NCBI GenBank assembly: GCA_017304505.1
Contig: JAFKKQ010000118.1
Location: 1-13,775 of the forward strand
Direction of reading: 5' to 3'
Source of the DNA: Hyphomicrobiales bacterium
GTDB lineage: Bacteria > Pseudomonadota > Alphaproteobacteria > Rhizobiales > Xanthobacteraceae
DNA: 13,775 nt
The notes under the pieces: model-generated
Told to the model about the DNA's origin: nothing
Database searches by the model: none
What the model saw: only the letters and a program-made list of their open reading frames with translations
Part shown: positions 7,059 to 13,775 of the stretch, one piece after another
Numbering within the stretch: position 1 is the stretch's first letter
Layout of the letters: every line of letters begins with the position of its first letter
Made by a program: the position numbers and the translations under genes

Positions 7059-9710
7059 TTACTGCGCCGGCTCGATCCGCTTGTCGGCTGGGATGGGTGC
7101 GGCCTTGGGGATCGCCTGACGGCGCGGAAGCAACTGTGCGATCCGCGTTTCGATGCCGCGCCAGAAAGCGAAGTCGTTGACCCGGCTGCCTTCAAGCATG
7201 GCGAGGGCAACGGAAGCCAGGAACGGCAGCGACTGGACCGCAAGCGCGATCGCGAACAGGTCGATCTCGTGCACGCGCTCCCAGTTGGTGGCGTGCAGGA
7301 AGATCGCGCTGGCGACCAGCAGCGCGCCGATCACCGCCTCCCAGAACGCCGGGAAGTCCGAACTGCGGCGGCCGGCGCCACCCTTGGTGGTGACGACGAA
7401 CGGCAGACCATCCTTGACGAGGCCGGTGCCCACGGCGCGCGCGACGGTCCATTGCAGGGCCATTGCGGCAAACACGGCACCCAGCATCCGCCCGCCGGAG
7501 ATCGGAACGCGGAGCCGATAGAGCGAGACGAAGTGCAACACCGCCACGGCGAACGCGGCGAGGATCGGGATGGTCAGTACCTTGTCGGGAATGGCAATGC
7601 CGACGATGGCGACGAACGGCACCCAGACGAGGTTGAGCAGTGCGACCAGCACGCCGACGCTCTCCGCGCCGAGCCAGGACAGCCAGCCCATCGCAAACTC
7701 GCGCTTCTGTTCGCGGGTCAGCAGGCTGCGGCCGGGCAGGAAGCGCCGCCAGTGCTTCTTCATGATCTGGAAGCCGCCATAGGCCCAGCGGTCGCGCTGG
7801 CGCTTGTAGGCGAGATAGCTGTCGGGCAGCAGGCCGCGGCCATAGCGGCGGTTGGTGTAATGGGCGGTGAAGCCCAGCTCCAGGATGGTGAGGCCGAGGT
7901 CGGTGTCCTCGCAGATGGTGTCGCTCGACCAGCTTCCGGCCGCGATCAGGGCCGAGCGCCGGATCAGGCACATGGTGCCGTGGGTGACGATGGCGTTGAC
8001 CTCGTTCCGCTGCACCATGCCGATGTCGAAGAAGCCGGCATATTCGCCGTTCATCGCTTCGTGCATCGGGCTGCGCGCGCCGTCGCGGTGATCCTGCGGT
8101 GCCTGGACGAGGCCGACCTTGGGATCGGCGAACGCCGGCACCAGGTCCTTCAGCCAATCCGGCGACACCACGTAGTCGGCATCGAGCACGCCGACGATCT
8201 CGGCGTCGGGTGCGGTGTGTTGAAGCGCGACGCGCAACGCGCCGGCCTTGAAGCCCTCGAGCTTGTCCTCACGCACGAACTTGAAGCGTTCGCCTAGCGT
8301 CTTGCAGTGCTCTTCGATCGGTCGCCACAGCGCCGGATCGGGCGTGTTGTTGATGACGACGATGCACTCGAAATCCGGGTATTCGAGCCGCGCCACCGAG
8401 TCGAGCGTCAGCTTGAGCATCTCCGGCGGCTCGCGGTAGGCCGGAATGTGGATCGACACCTTCGGCGCGGCCGACAGGACGGGCACGAGCGGCGGCGCGA
8501 CGATCAGGCGGCTCGGCTTGCGACCGAAAGCGATCCCGGCGATCTCCTCGATGCGCGTCAGCGCAATGAAGATCAGCGGAATCAGCAGGAGAAGCGCGAG
8601 GCCGAATGCAAAGGCTGCGCCCGGCACGAAGTAGTGCCCGTTCCAATAAGCGAACAGGATCGCGAACCACGCCCCGGCGGTGTGCGCGGCGGCGCCCAAT
8701 AGCAGGGACTGACCGAGCGTGGCGCCGGCGAGCGACAGGATCGGCAGCGACAGCAGCACGCCCGCTGCGACCGCGATGGCCGTCAGCTTCCAATGGTCGG
8801 GGTCGTTGATCGGCCCGGTCCAGGAGAATTTCGGCTGCCGCGAGGTGTCGAAGATGCCCCAGTACGGACCGACGCCGCCTTCGAAGGTCTTCCAAGGCTG
8901 GTCGTAGGCTTCGATGATGTTGTAGTCGATGCCGAGCGCCTCGGCACGGCTGACGAAGTTGCGCAGCACGGCAGCCTGAGCGAACGGGCCGGGATTGGCG
9001 TCGCGACGGTTGTAGCCCGCGCTCGGCCAGCCGAACTCGGCGATGACGATACGCTTGCCCGGGTAAGTCTGCCGCAACCGGTTGTAGATGCGGATCGCCT
9101 GATCGACGGCCGCGGTTTCCGGGATGCCTTCCCAGTAGGGCAGCACGTGGGCAGCGATGAAATCGACGGCCGACACCAGTTCGGGGTGGTCGATCCAGGT
9201 GTGCCAGATCTCGCCGGTTGTGACCGGCACCGATGTCTCGCGCTTCACGCGATGGATTTTCTTGATGAGCTCGTCAACGGTCTGCTCGCCGCGGAAGATC
9301 GTTTCGTTGCCGACGACGATGCTGTCGACGTTTCGATATTTGCGCGCGAGGTCGACCACCGAGCGTATTTCACGCTCGTTGCGGTCGGTATGCTTGTCGA
9401 TCCAGGCGCCGACCGAGACCCGCAGGCCGAACTCGCGGGCAATCTCCGGAATCTGCTCAGCGCCGCCGGTCGAGGAGTACGTGCGCACCATGCGGGTGTA
9501 AGGCGCAAGGGTCTTGAGGTCCGCCCTGATCTGTTCGGCGGTCGTGTGCGTTCCGCTGTCAGGGTGAGCCGAGCCATCGAAAGGCGTGTAGGACAGGCTG
9601 GCAAGCTGCCCGTTGAAATTCGGAGCGCTGCCGATCGTCCGCGCGACGGTCCAGGCACCAGCATGAACGCACGCAACGGCCATGACGCCGAGAACTGCGA
9701 CGAGGCGCAT
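7059..9710 (-). CDS. ndvB: Beta-(1,3)-glucan synthase with N-terminal GH17 module and GT2 domain (NdvB-like)
   Basis: An 883-residue membrane enzyme. An N-terminal signal anchor (about 2-20) leads to a periplasmic GH17 domain (about 37-305) with acid/base VGNE (E136) and nucleophile AEFGWPS (E225). Several TM helices follow (about 310-385). A cytoplasmic GT2 domain (about 415-660) has the DAD motif (510-512), CEDTDL (600-605) and QRDRW (638-642), the set expected of a processive UDP-glucose polymerase. More TM helices and a basic tail close it. The match in layout and size to Bradyrhizobium japonicum NdvB (about 102 kDa), needed for cyclic beta-(1,3)/(1,6)-glucans, is good; it is unrelated to the giant Rhizobium NdvB. 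The GT2 part should make the chain and the GH17 part remodel it in the periplasm. I chose ATG 9710; an adjacent TTG at 9713 would add one residue. No strong ribosome binding site is visible. Confidence 0.9.
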   Translation of the reverse strand: MRLVAVLGVMAVACVHAGAWTVARTIGSAPNFNGQLASLSYTPFDGSAHPDSGTHTTAEQIRADLKTLAPYTRMVRTYSSTGGAEQIPEIAREFGLRVSVGAWIDKHTDRNEREIRSVVDLARKYRNVDSIVVGNETIFRGEQTVDELIKKIHRVKRETSVPVTTGEIWHTWIDHPELVSAVDFIAAHVLPYWEGIPETAAVDQAIRIYNRLRQTYPGKRIVIAEFGWPSAGYNRRDANPGPFAQAAVLRNFVSRAEALGIDYNIIEAYDQPWKTFEGGVGPYWGIFDTSRQPKFSWTGPINDPDHWKLTAIAVAAGVLLSLPILSLAGATLGQSLLLGAAAHTAGAWFAILFAYWNGHYFVPGAAFAFGLALLLLIPLIFIALTRIEEIAGIAFGRKPSRLIVAPPLVPVLSAAPKVSIHIPAYREPPEMLKLTLDSVARLEYPDFECIVVINNTPDPALWRPIEEHCKTLGERFKFVREDKLEGFKAGALRVALQHTAPDAEIVGVLDADYVVSPDWLKDLVPAFADPKVGLVQAPQDHRDGARSPMHEAMNGEYAGFFDIGMVQRNEVNAIVTHGTMCLIRRSALIAAGSWSSDTICEDTDLGLTILELGFTAHYTNRRYGRGLLPDSYLAYKRQRDRWAYGGFQIMKKHWRRFLPGRSLLTREQKREFAMGWLSWLGAESVGVLVALLNLVWVPFVAIVGIAIPDKVLTIPILAAFAVAVLHFVSLYRLRVPISGGRMLGAVFAAMALQWTVARAVGTGLVKDGLPFVVTTKGGAGRRSSDFPAFWEAVIGALLVASAIFLHATNWERVHEIDLFAIALAVQSLPFLASVALAMLEGSRVNDFAFWRGIETRIAQLLPRRQAIPKAAPIPADKRIEPAQ

Positions 9711-9770
9711 CAAAGCAACCGGGTGGGGCTTGAGACATCTGGCGCCGACCCGTCCCCTGGGTGGGCCATC

Positions 9771-9783
9771 GCTGCGACGCAGC
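9771..9783. promoter_or_regulatory. Short perfect palindrome in the ndvB upstream region
   Basis: GCTGCG-A-CGCAGC, six bases on each side of a single central base, lies about 60 bases upstream of the ndvB start. It could be a regulator site or a small hairpin in the leader. GC-rich short palindromes arise easily by chance here, so support is weak. Confidence 0.25.
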
Positions 9784-9847
9784 GTACCGCGGTGAAAACC
9801 ATTGCAAAAACGCTGCTCAGATTAAGTCCAGGGTCGTGGCGAATTAA

Positions 9848-9862
9848 TGACGGCTTCCGTCA
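9848..9862 (-). terminator. Small hairpin after the secreted-protein gene
   Basis: On the minus strand TGACGG-AAG-CCGTCA is followed by TTAATTC, beginning 17 bases after the stop codon at 9880. The stem is only six pairs and the T-tract is broken, so this would be a weak terminator; some transcription may run on into ndvB. Confidence 0.4.
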
Positions 9863-9879
9863 CCCTGTACCTAACGCCG

Positions 9880-10389
9880 TTACTTGCCAGGGGTTCCTGC
9901 TGGCTTGGCCGGTTGTGCCGGCGTTCCTGGAGCGGCCGGCGGTGCGGCAGCCGCCTGAGCCGCCGGATTCAGCCAACACGCATGCACTCGGGCATTGAGA
10001 CTCTGAGGAGACTTCGGGTCGATGCTGCTGCCCTGGCGAACCACACAACGGAATGCCGCCTGGATGTGCGGGCCCGGACAGCCAAAACGGTCGTAAAGAT
10101 CGAGATGGCGGAAAGCGGTGTCCATGTCGTCCCGCCACAACAGTCCAACCACGCGCCGGCCGAGCCAGACGCACTCGGGATTCCCGGCCGGTCCGCTGAC
10201 CACGCGAGCGGCCTCGGCAAATTCATCGGCCTGTCGCTGGGCCTCCTTGGCCGCGTCGGCGGTCGCCTGGGCTGCAGCCGGCTTGTCACCTCCTTTTGTT
10301 TCGCCGCTTTGAGCGGCGACCGCATTCGGCAGCGTTAAAGAGGTTGTCGCAAGCAGGGCAGCGAAGACGAGACGAAAGGGAAGGGACAT
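9880..10389 (-). CDS. Small secreted four-cysteine protein of the glucan locus
   Basis: A 169-residue protein with a clear signal peptide (MSLPFRLVFAALLATTSLTL, with cleavage likely after NAVAA at about 26). An Ala/Lys/Gln-rich linker or helix follows (about 30-65). The core holds four cysteines (NPEC, RFGC, AFRC, VHAC), enough for two periplasmic disulfides, with conserved-looking WLGRRVVGLLWRDD and HLDLYDRFGCPGPHIQ segments. The tail is rich in Pro and Ala. The frame stays open to a GTG or ATG at 10551, but ATG 10389 is preferred because it begins the signal peptide. It lies between ndvB and ndvC, the place I recall for Bradyrhizobium ndvD, whose reported product is larger (about 26 kDa). 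I therefore do not assign that name firmly. It probably assists glucan synthesis; no enzyme motif is seen. Confidence 0.8.
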   Translation of the reverse strand: MSLPFRLVFAALLATTSLTLPNAVAAQSGETKGGDKPAAAQATADAAKEAQRQADEFAEAARVVSGPAGNPECVWLGRRVVGLLWRDDMDTAFRHLDLYDRFGCPGPHIQAAFRCVVRQGSSIDPKSPQSLNARVHACWLNPAAQAAAAPPAAPGTPAQPAKPAGTPGK

Positions 10390-10413
10390 GGCCTGGCCGA
10401 TTGAGTTGGAGTC

Positions 10414-10433
10414 GTTGCTCGTTGTTGCTCGTT
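10414..10433. repeat. Tandem 10-bp duplication in the divergent leader
   Basis: GTTGCTCGTT occurs twice, back to back and exact, 25 to 44 bases upstream of the secreted-protein ATG. It lies in the 235-base divergent region (10390-10624) between that gene and ndvC. The unit is close to one helical turn, so it could hold a protein dimer, or be a simple slippage product in the leader. The rest of the divergent region shows no promoter I can assign with confidence. Confidence 0.5.
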
Positions 10434-10624
10434 CGCGATTGAATTGTCGCGTTCTTAGCACATCGAATGGGTCCGTTTTGCGGCTTGTGCTGTGCGATCC
10501 GCGACGCGCAGAATTGCCAAACCTGGATTCTTTGTCCAGCGTCTGACGCATACTTGATTAAACTGCGTCACCGTGTCAGCGAGCCGGCTTTGACGGCGCG
10601 ACACTTCGACCGGCCGGATCGCGG

Positions 10625-12238
10625 ATGGGAAAACCTGTCAGTCTGTTCACATTGACGGCCGCGCTCATCGTCGCGGCATGGTGGTGGCTCGGCGCTGCGG
10701 TGCCGATGCCGCCGTCGCCGCTCGATCCCGGCGAAAAGCTCTATTGCATTTCTTATGCGCCATTTCACGGCTCGCAGAGCCCTCTGGATCTTTCGACCAG
10801 GATCGAACCCGCGCAGATCGAACAAGACCTCGCGAAATTGTCGCGCATCACCGATTGCGTGCGCACTTATTCTGTCGACTTCGGCTTGGAGCGCGTGCCC
10901 GAGATTGCCCGGCGGTACGGCTTGAAGGTGCTGCTCGGAATTTGGGTTTCGAGCCATGCCGATCGCACGCAATATCAGATCAAGACCGGGATTGCGCTTG
11001 CCACCCAATATCCCGACGTGGTGCGTGCGGTTGTGGTCGGTAACGAGGCGCTGCTGCGCGGCGAGGTGTCGCCGGAGGCACTTGGCGGGCTGATCCGGTC
11101 GGTGAAGTCGCGGGTCCCGGTGCCGGTGACCTACGCCGACGTGTGGGAATTCTGGCTGCGCTACCGCCAACTGGCGAGCGCGGTGGATTTCGTCACCATC
11201 CACATCCTGCCGTATTGGGAGGACGATCCCGTGCCGGCGCACGACGCGGCCGATCACGTCGAAGCAATCCGCAAGCGCGTGGCCGCGAGCTTTCCCGGCA
11301 AGGAAATCGTCATCGGCGAGGTCGGCTGGCCCAGCGCCGGGCGGATGCGCCGGGGCGCGCTGCCGTCGCCGGCGGACCAGGCGCGGGTGCTCACGGATGT
11401 GCTGGCGCGCGGCAAGCAGGAGCATTTCCGTGTCAATTTGATCGAAGCCTTCGATCAGCCGTGGAAGCGGGCGTTGGAGGGCACGGTCGGCGGCCATTGG
11501 GGTCTGTTCGATGACAGCGGCGCACGGAAATTCGTTTGGGGCGAGCCGGTTTCCAACCATCCTTATTGGCCGTGGCAGGCGGCAGGCGGCGTTGCGCTGG
11601 CAGCGATGATGTTCGCGGCGGCAGTCGCTGCCCGGCGGCGAGGATTGGATGACGGAAAGGAGGCGGCCGGAGCGCCGGTATGGGCTGCGGTCGCGCTGAA
11701 CGCGGTCGTGGCCGGGGTGCTTGCGGGGTGGACGATCGAAGCCGTGCCGATTGAAAGCCTCGGCTGGGGCGGCTGGCTGCGGTCGCTGGCGTTTGCGGCT
11801 CTTGCGATTACGGCGCCCATCGTCGGAGCCGCTGCCCTGACCCGGCCGGCGGCGACCCCGGCGTTTGCACAAATTCTCGGCCCGCGGCCGGGTCGCACGC
11901 ACGATGCATTGGCGCGGACGCTTGGCCTCTTGCTGATGGTGCTGACCGTGCTGGCGGTGCAGTCGGCGCTCGCGCTGGCGTTCGACCCGCGCTATCGCGA
12001 CTTCCCATTCGCTCCGCTGACGGCTGCCGCGCTGCCGTTTCTGCTGATCGGTCTTGTCGCGCCGCGTCCGCCGGGCGTGCGTCCGCTTGCGGAAACGCTG
12101 GCGGCCGGGGTGCTGGCTCTATCCGCGGTGTTCATCGTGTGGAACGAGACGCTTGCCAACTGGCAGGCGCTTTGGTTTGCGGCGGCCGCCGGCGTTCTCG
12201 TTCTCAGCTTGCTTCGGGCACGGGCCGCGCCAAGCTGA
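10625..12238 (+). CDS. ndvC: GH17-domain membrane glucanosyltransferase (NdvC-like)
   Basis: A 537-residue protein with an N-terminal signal anchor (about 5-26), a periplasmic GH17 domain (about 38-310) and a C-terminal block of some seven TM helices (about 318-530). The GH17 residues are present: acid/base in VVGNEALLRG (E141) and nucleophile in IGEVGWPSAG (E232). The domain is clearly paralogous to that of NdvB (shared RTYS, PEIAR, HILPYWE / HVLPYWE, EAFDQPWK / EAYDQPWK) but has no GT2 domain. Size and layout match Bradyrhizobium japonicum NdvC (about 62 kDa), needed for beta-(1,6) linkages in cyclic glucan and for full nodule development. The likely role is transferring glucan segments to make (1,6) branches or close the ring. 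It is divergent from the secreted-protein and ndvB genes, and its 3' end overlaps the next gene tail to tail by 35 bases. Confidence 0.88.
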   Translation: MGKPVSLFTLTAALIVAAWWWLGAAVPMPPSPLDPGEKLYCISYAPFHGSQSPLDLSTRIEPAQIEQDLAKLSRITDCVRTYSVDFGLERVPEIARRYGLKVLLGIWVSSHADRTQYQIKTGIALATQYPDVVRAVVVGNEALLRGEVSPEALGGLIRSVKSRVPVPVTYADVWEFWLRYRQLASAVDFVTIHILPYWEDDPVPAHDAADHVEAIRKRVAASFPGKEIVIGEVGWPSAGRMRRGALPSPADQARVLTDVLARGKQEHFRVNLIEAFDQPWKRALEGTVGGHWGLFDDSGARKFVWGEPVSNHPYWPWQAAGGVALAAMMFAAAVAARRRGLDDGKEAAGAPVWAAVALNAVVAGVLAGWTIEAVPIESLGWGGWLRSLAFAALAITAPIVGAAALTRPAATPAFAQILGPRPGRTHDALARTLGLLLMVLTVLAVQSALALAFDPRYRDFPFAPLTAAALPFLLIGLVAPRPPGVRPLAETLAAGVLALSAVFIVWNETLANWQALWFAAAAGVLVLSLLRARAAPS

Positions 12239-12584
12239 GGATCAGGAGCGCCACGGCAAGCGCCGACAGCGCCACGTTGTATAGCACGATGCCCGCGCCA
12301 CTCGCGAACAGTGCGACCGCCCAGAGCACCACCGACGGTCGCACCAGGTTCAGCAACGCCGCTCCCAGCGCGGCAATGCCAAAGACTTGCGGCGTGAACA
12401 GCGCAATGACGGTACGGCGGCTTGCGCACAGCCAAGTGGTGCCGTCGTTTCCGCAAGCGATGCCGATTGCAGACTGCTCGACCACTGCGTAACGCATAGA
12501 GAAGCCATAGCCGAGCGCCAGAATGGCGATGGCGGCAAGACAGATCGCCTGACGCGGCGAGGGGCGGTGGAGCGGTCGGGCCAT
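12204..12584 (-). CDS. Small multi-pass membrane protein, unknown function
   Basis: A 126-residue protein with a basic N-terminus and about four hydrophobic segments (about 13-29, 58-81, 84-104, 105-119). Between the first two lies a polar loop with C44 and C53 (ACGNDGTTWLCASRR), which could form a disulfide on the periplasmic side. I chose ATG 12584, which leaves 22 bases after the upstream gene; ATG 12632 would overlap that gene by 26 bases and add 16 residues. It follows the SPOR-like gene on the same strand and probably shares its transcript. Its 3' end overlaps the end of ndvC. No family is recognised. The TM pattern and lysine-free, leucine- and alanine-rich composition fit a real inner-membrane protein rather than a shadow frame. 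Confidence 0.75.
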   Translation of the reverse strand: MARPLHRPSPRQAICLAAIAILALGYGFSMRYAVVEQSAIGIACGNDGTTWLCASRRTVIALFTPQVFGIAALGAALLNLVRPSVVLWAVALFASGAGIVLYNVALSALAVALLILSLARPVPEAS

Positions 12585-12606
12585 GCCGCGCAGTCTGCCG
12601 TAAAAC

Positions 12607-13434
12607 TCAGCGGACTGCGAGCCGCTGTCCATCGAACACGGCAGGCTGACAGATGGCGCCGGCGGCCGTCATTGCGGCGCAGAGCCGGGCCGCTGTTGTG
12701 GCATTCGGCAGCGGACCCGCGACAAGATGCAATTCGATGCCACTGGACCGGGGTCGCTCGCGCAGATGCACGATCGGGTGCAGTCCTTCGAGCAGCGTGC
12801 CGTGCTGACGCAGCGCCGTGACCCACGTGGTGCGCAGGGCTTCGACCGACGCCCCGCTGCCGAGGTCGAGGCCGTATTCGCTTCTGGCACCGGGCGGTTC
12901 GCGTGTAGCCGGTTGCGTGGCAGTTTCCGTCGCGCGTGGCGCGATGCTGGAGGTCACGTCGCCCGCGTCTTGTCGTTCGGTGGTGGCCGGAGCCAGCCTT
13001 GCCCGCGCCGCGGCGGTCACGGATTCCGGCAGAGGCACGGCCGCCCAGGCATCTGTTCTTAAGTGAGCGACGGAGGTCGCGATATCGTTGACGCGGTGCT
13101 CGACCGTGGCGAGGCGCGCCGCCAGACGGTTGCGCTCACTGGCAAGCGCGCGGACGGCTTCGGCCAGTTGCCGACCTTCGCGGGCATCGAACGGCTGCGT
13201 CGAACCGGCGTGAGCAGGGGTGGCATGGGTGGGGGTGGAATGGGTGGGGGTGCCGGCCAAATGCAGCTTTGCGCGGCCGGTCTCGGTCGAGCCCGCGTAG
13301 ATCGCCACGAACAACGCGGCGATTGCGGCCATGCCCCAAAGCGCCGCGCGCCGCAGATCGCGCGTGGCGAGCGTTCGCTGTGCTGGCGCCGGACTTGCGC
13401 CGATTGCTGGTTCGGCCACGTTCCCCACCGCCAC
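12607..13434 (-). CDS. Single-pass protein with coiled coil and SPOR-like C-terminus
   Basis: A 275-residue protein: a cytoplasmic N-terminus (1-29), one TM helix (about 30-48), a Thr/His/Pro repeat linker (62-76), a predicted coiled coil (about 83-126, REGRQLAEAVRALASERNRL and on), a low-complexity Thr/Ala linker (about 140-185), and a C-terminal domain of about 80 residues. That last domain (IELHLVAGPLPNATTAARLC, then CQPAVFDGQRL) resembles SPOR-type or similar small alpha/beta domains that bind denuded peptidoglycan. Two cysteines (about 252 and 262) could pair. The layout suggests a bitopic envelope protein. The start is GTG at 13434, with another GTG at 13428 possible. It is divergent from glmU and leads into the small membrane-protein gene. 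The function is unknown and the SPOR reading is tentative. Confidence 0.8.
   Translation of the reverse strand: MAVGNVAEPAIGASPAPAQRTLATRDLRRAALWGMAAIAALFVAIYAGSTETGRAKLHLAGTPTHSTPTHATPAHAGSTQPFDAREGRQLAEAVRALASERNRLAARLATVEHRVNDIATSVAHLRTDAWAAVPLPESVTAAARARLAPATTERQDAGDVTSSIAPRATETATQPATREPPGARSEYGLDLGSGASVEALRTTWVTALRQHGTLLEGLHPIVHLRERPRSSGIELHLVAGPLPNATTAARLCAAMTAAGAICQPAVFDGQRLAVR
13207..13251. repeat. Three 15-bp coding tandem repeats with a G-quadruplex motif
   Basis: Within the SPOR-like gene, three consecutive units encode TPTHS, TPTHA and TPAHA. The first two units differ by one base and the third is more diverged. On the plus strand 13217-13250 has G-runs of 4, 3, 5, 3 and 5 with loops of 6, 1, 6 and 1 bases, which fits a canonical G-quadruplex pattern. 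The repeat lies in the periplasmic linker just after the TM helix, where length change is tolerable. Confidence 0.8.
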
Positions 13435-13516
13435 TCGCGCTGCCCCGGCGCGCCCGAATCACACTATTGAAAACGTTAGCAGATTCGCCGCCGCGATGCT
13501 TCGTTTGCGGTGTTTT

Positions 13517-13537
13517 GCCGGATCAACCGGCTTTTTT
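13517..13537 (+). terminator. Hairpin with T-run in the glmU leader
   Basis: GCCGG-ATCAA-CCGGC is followed at once by six T residues, ending 18 bases before the glmU ATG. It has the form of a short intrinsic terminator on the plus strand, yet the upstream gene is divergent, so there is no plus-strand gene for it to terminate. It could be an attenuator in the glmU leader or a barrier to incoming transcription. The five-pair stem is short. Confidence 0.45.
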
Positions 13538-13555
13538 CATTAAGACGGCTCGGTT

Positions 13556-13775
13556 ATGACGGCGCCGACGAACGGGAAAACGATGGTGGCGCGAACCTGT
13601 CTTGCAATTGTGCTGGCGGCCGGCGAGGGCACGCGCATGCGCTCGTCGCGGCCGAAGGTGCTGCACACGGTCGCCGGACGCTCGCTGCTGGCGCATGTCC
13701 TCGCGGCGTTGCGCGCGGCCGGAGGCACGAGCACGGCGGTCGTTGTCGGCACGGACCGCGACGACGTCGCGACCG
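13556..13775 (+). CDS. glmU: Bifunctional GlmU: GlcNAc-1-P uridyltransferase / GlcN-1-P acetyltransferase (3' end missing)
   Basis: GlmU makes UDP-N-acetylglucosamine, the precursor of peptidoglycan and lipid A. Only the first 73 codons are in the window, covering part of the N-terminal uridyltransferase domain. The nucleotide-binding signature is plain: [21 protein letters not shown], followed by [13 protein letters not shown] and [11 protein letters not shown]. The ATG at 13556 gives a short extension before [13 protein letters not shown]; the ATG at 13583, preceded by GGGAAAACG, is an equally good start. The acetyltransferase half lies outside. The SPOR-like gene is divergent from it with about 120 bases between starts, including the T-run hairpin. 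Confidence 0.95.
   Translation, partial: MTAPTNGKTMVARTCLAIVLAAGEGTRMRSSRPKVLHTVAGRSLLAHVLAALRAAGGTSTAVVVGTDRDDVAT

Noticed and set aside
8793..9998. Long plus-strand open frame opposite ndvB
   Set aside because: It lies antisense to the conserved GH17 domain and has no recognisable domain; its Gly/Arg/Asp-rich composition is that of a shadow frame.
10390..10551. N-terminal extension of the secreted four-cysteine protein
   Set aside because: The extra residues are polar and Arg/Ser-rich and would bury the signal peptide internally. The ATG at 10389 directly begins it.
10568..11902. Long minus-strand open frame opposite ndvC
   Set aside because: Arg/Pro/His-rich sequence with no domain, antisense to the GH17 domain of ndvC.
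1..13775. CRISPR array, prophage, insertion sequence or defence system
   Set aside because: No regularly spaced repeats, transposase, integrase, capsid, nuclease or toxin-antitoxin frames were found. The tRNA-Lys gene has no adjacent integrase or duplicated 3' end within the window.

Overview
The window is chromosomal DNA from a high-GC alphaproteobacterium, most likely a member of the Hyphomicrobiales close to Bradyrhizobium, Rhodopseudomonas or Pseudolabrys. This rests on strong GC third-position bias, the gene order ppi-queA-tgt, a Bradyrhizobium-type ndvB/ndvC cyclic glucan locus next to glmU, and intergenic palindromes of the kind scattered through those genomes. Nothing looks like phage, transposon, CRISPR or plasmid DNA. 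Both ends cut through genes: a cyclophilin on the left and glmU on the right.

Left part (1-3100). The 3' end of a cyclophilin peptidyl-prolyl isomerase is followed by about 300 bases carrying two sets of palindromic repeats. Then queA and tgt, with overlapping stop and start, supply two steps of queuosine modification of tRNA. The encoded TGT aligns well with the family, but three of its four zinc ligands are replaced. A small membrane-anchored hypothetical protein converges on tgt.

Middle part (3260-6980). A tRNA-Lys(UUU) gene lies on the minus strand. A solo NMT1/SsuA-like solute-binding protein with no visible signal peptide follows. It converges on a Bug/TctC-type periplasmic binding protein, which is divergent from an M20D amidohydrolase. 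The last two share a 324-base intergenic region with an AT-rich imperfect palindrome, and may form an uptake and hydrolysis pair for an acylated amino acid or amide.

Right part (6980-13440). This is the periplasmic beta-(1,3)/(1,6)-glucan locus. A GH17-GT2 fusion synthase (NdvB-like) and a small secreted four-cysteine protein lie on the minus strand. A second GH17 membrane protein (NdvC-like) diverges from them. Established work in Bradyrhizobium japonicum links ndvB and ndvC to cyclic beta-glucan synthesis, hypo-osmotic adaptation and nodule development. The fused GT2 domain should polymerise UDP-glucose, and the two GH17 modules should act as glucanosyltransferases that branch or cyclise the chain. 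On the far side of ndvC lie a multi-pass membrane protein and a single-pass coiled-coil protein with a SPOR-like C-terminus, both of unknown function. The ndvC 3' end overlaps the membrane-protein gene tail to tail. The window ends in glmU, which makes UDP-GlcNAc, preceded by a small hairpin with a T-run.

Most genes here are ordinary. The points that merit a second look are the TGT zinc site, the twin GH17 glucan locus with its uncharacterised companions, a G-quadruplex-like tandem repeat inside one of them, and the palindromic intergenic elements.
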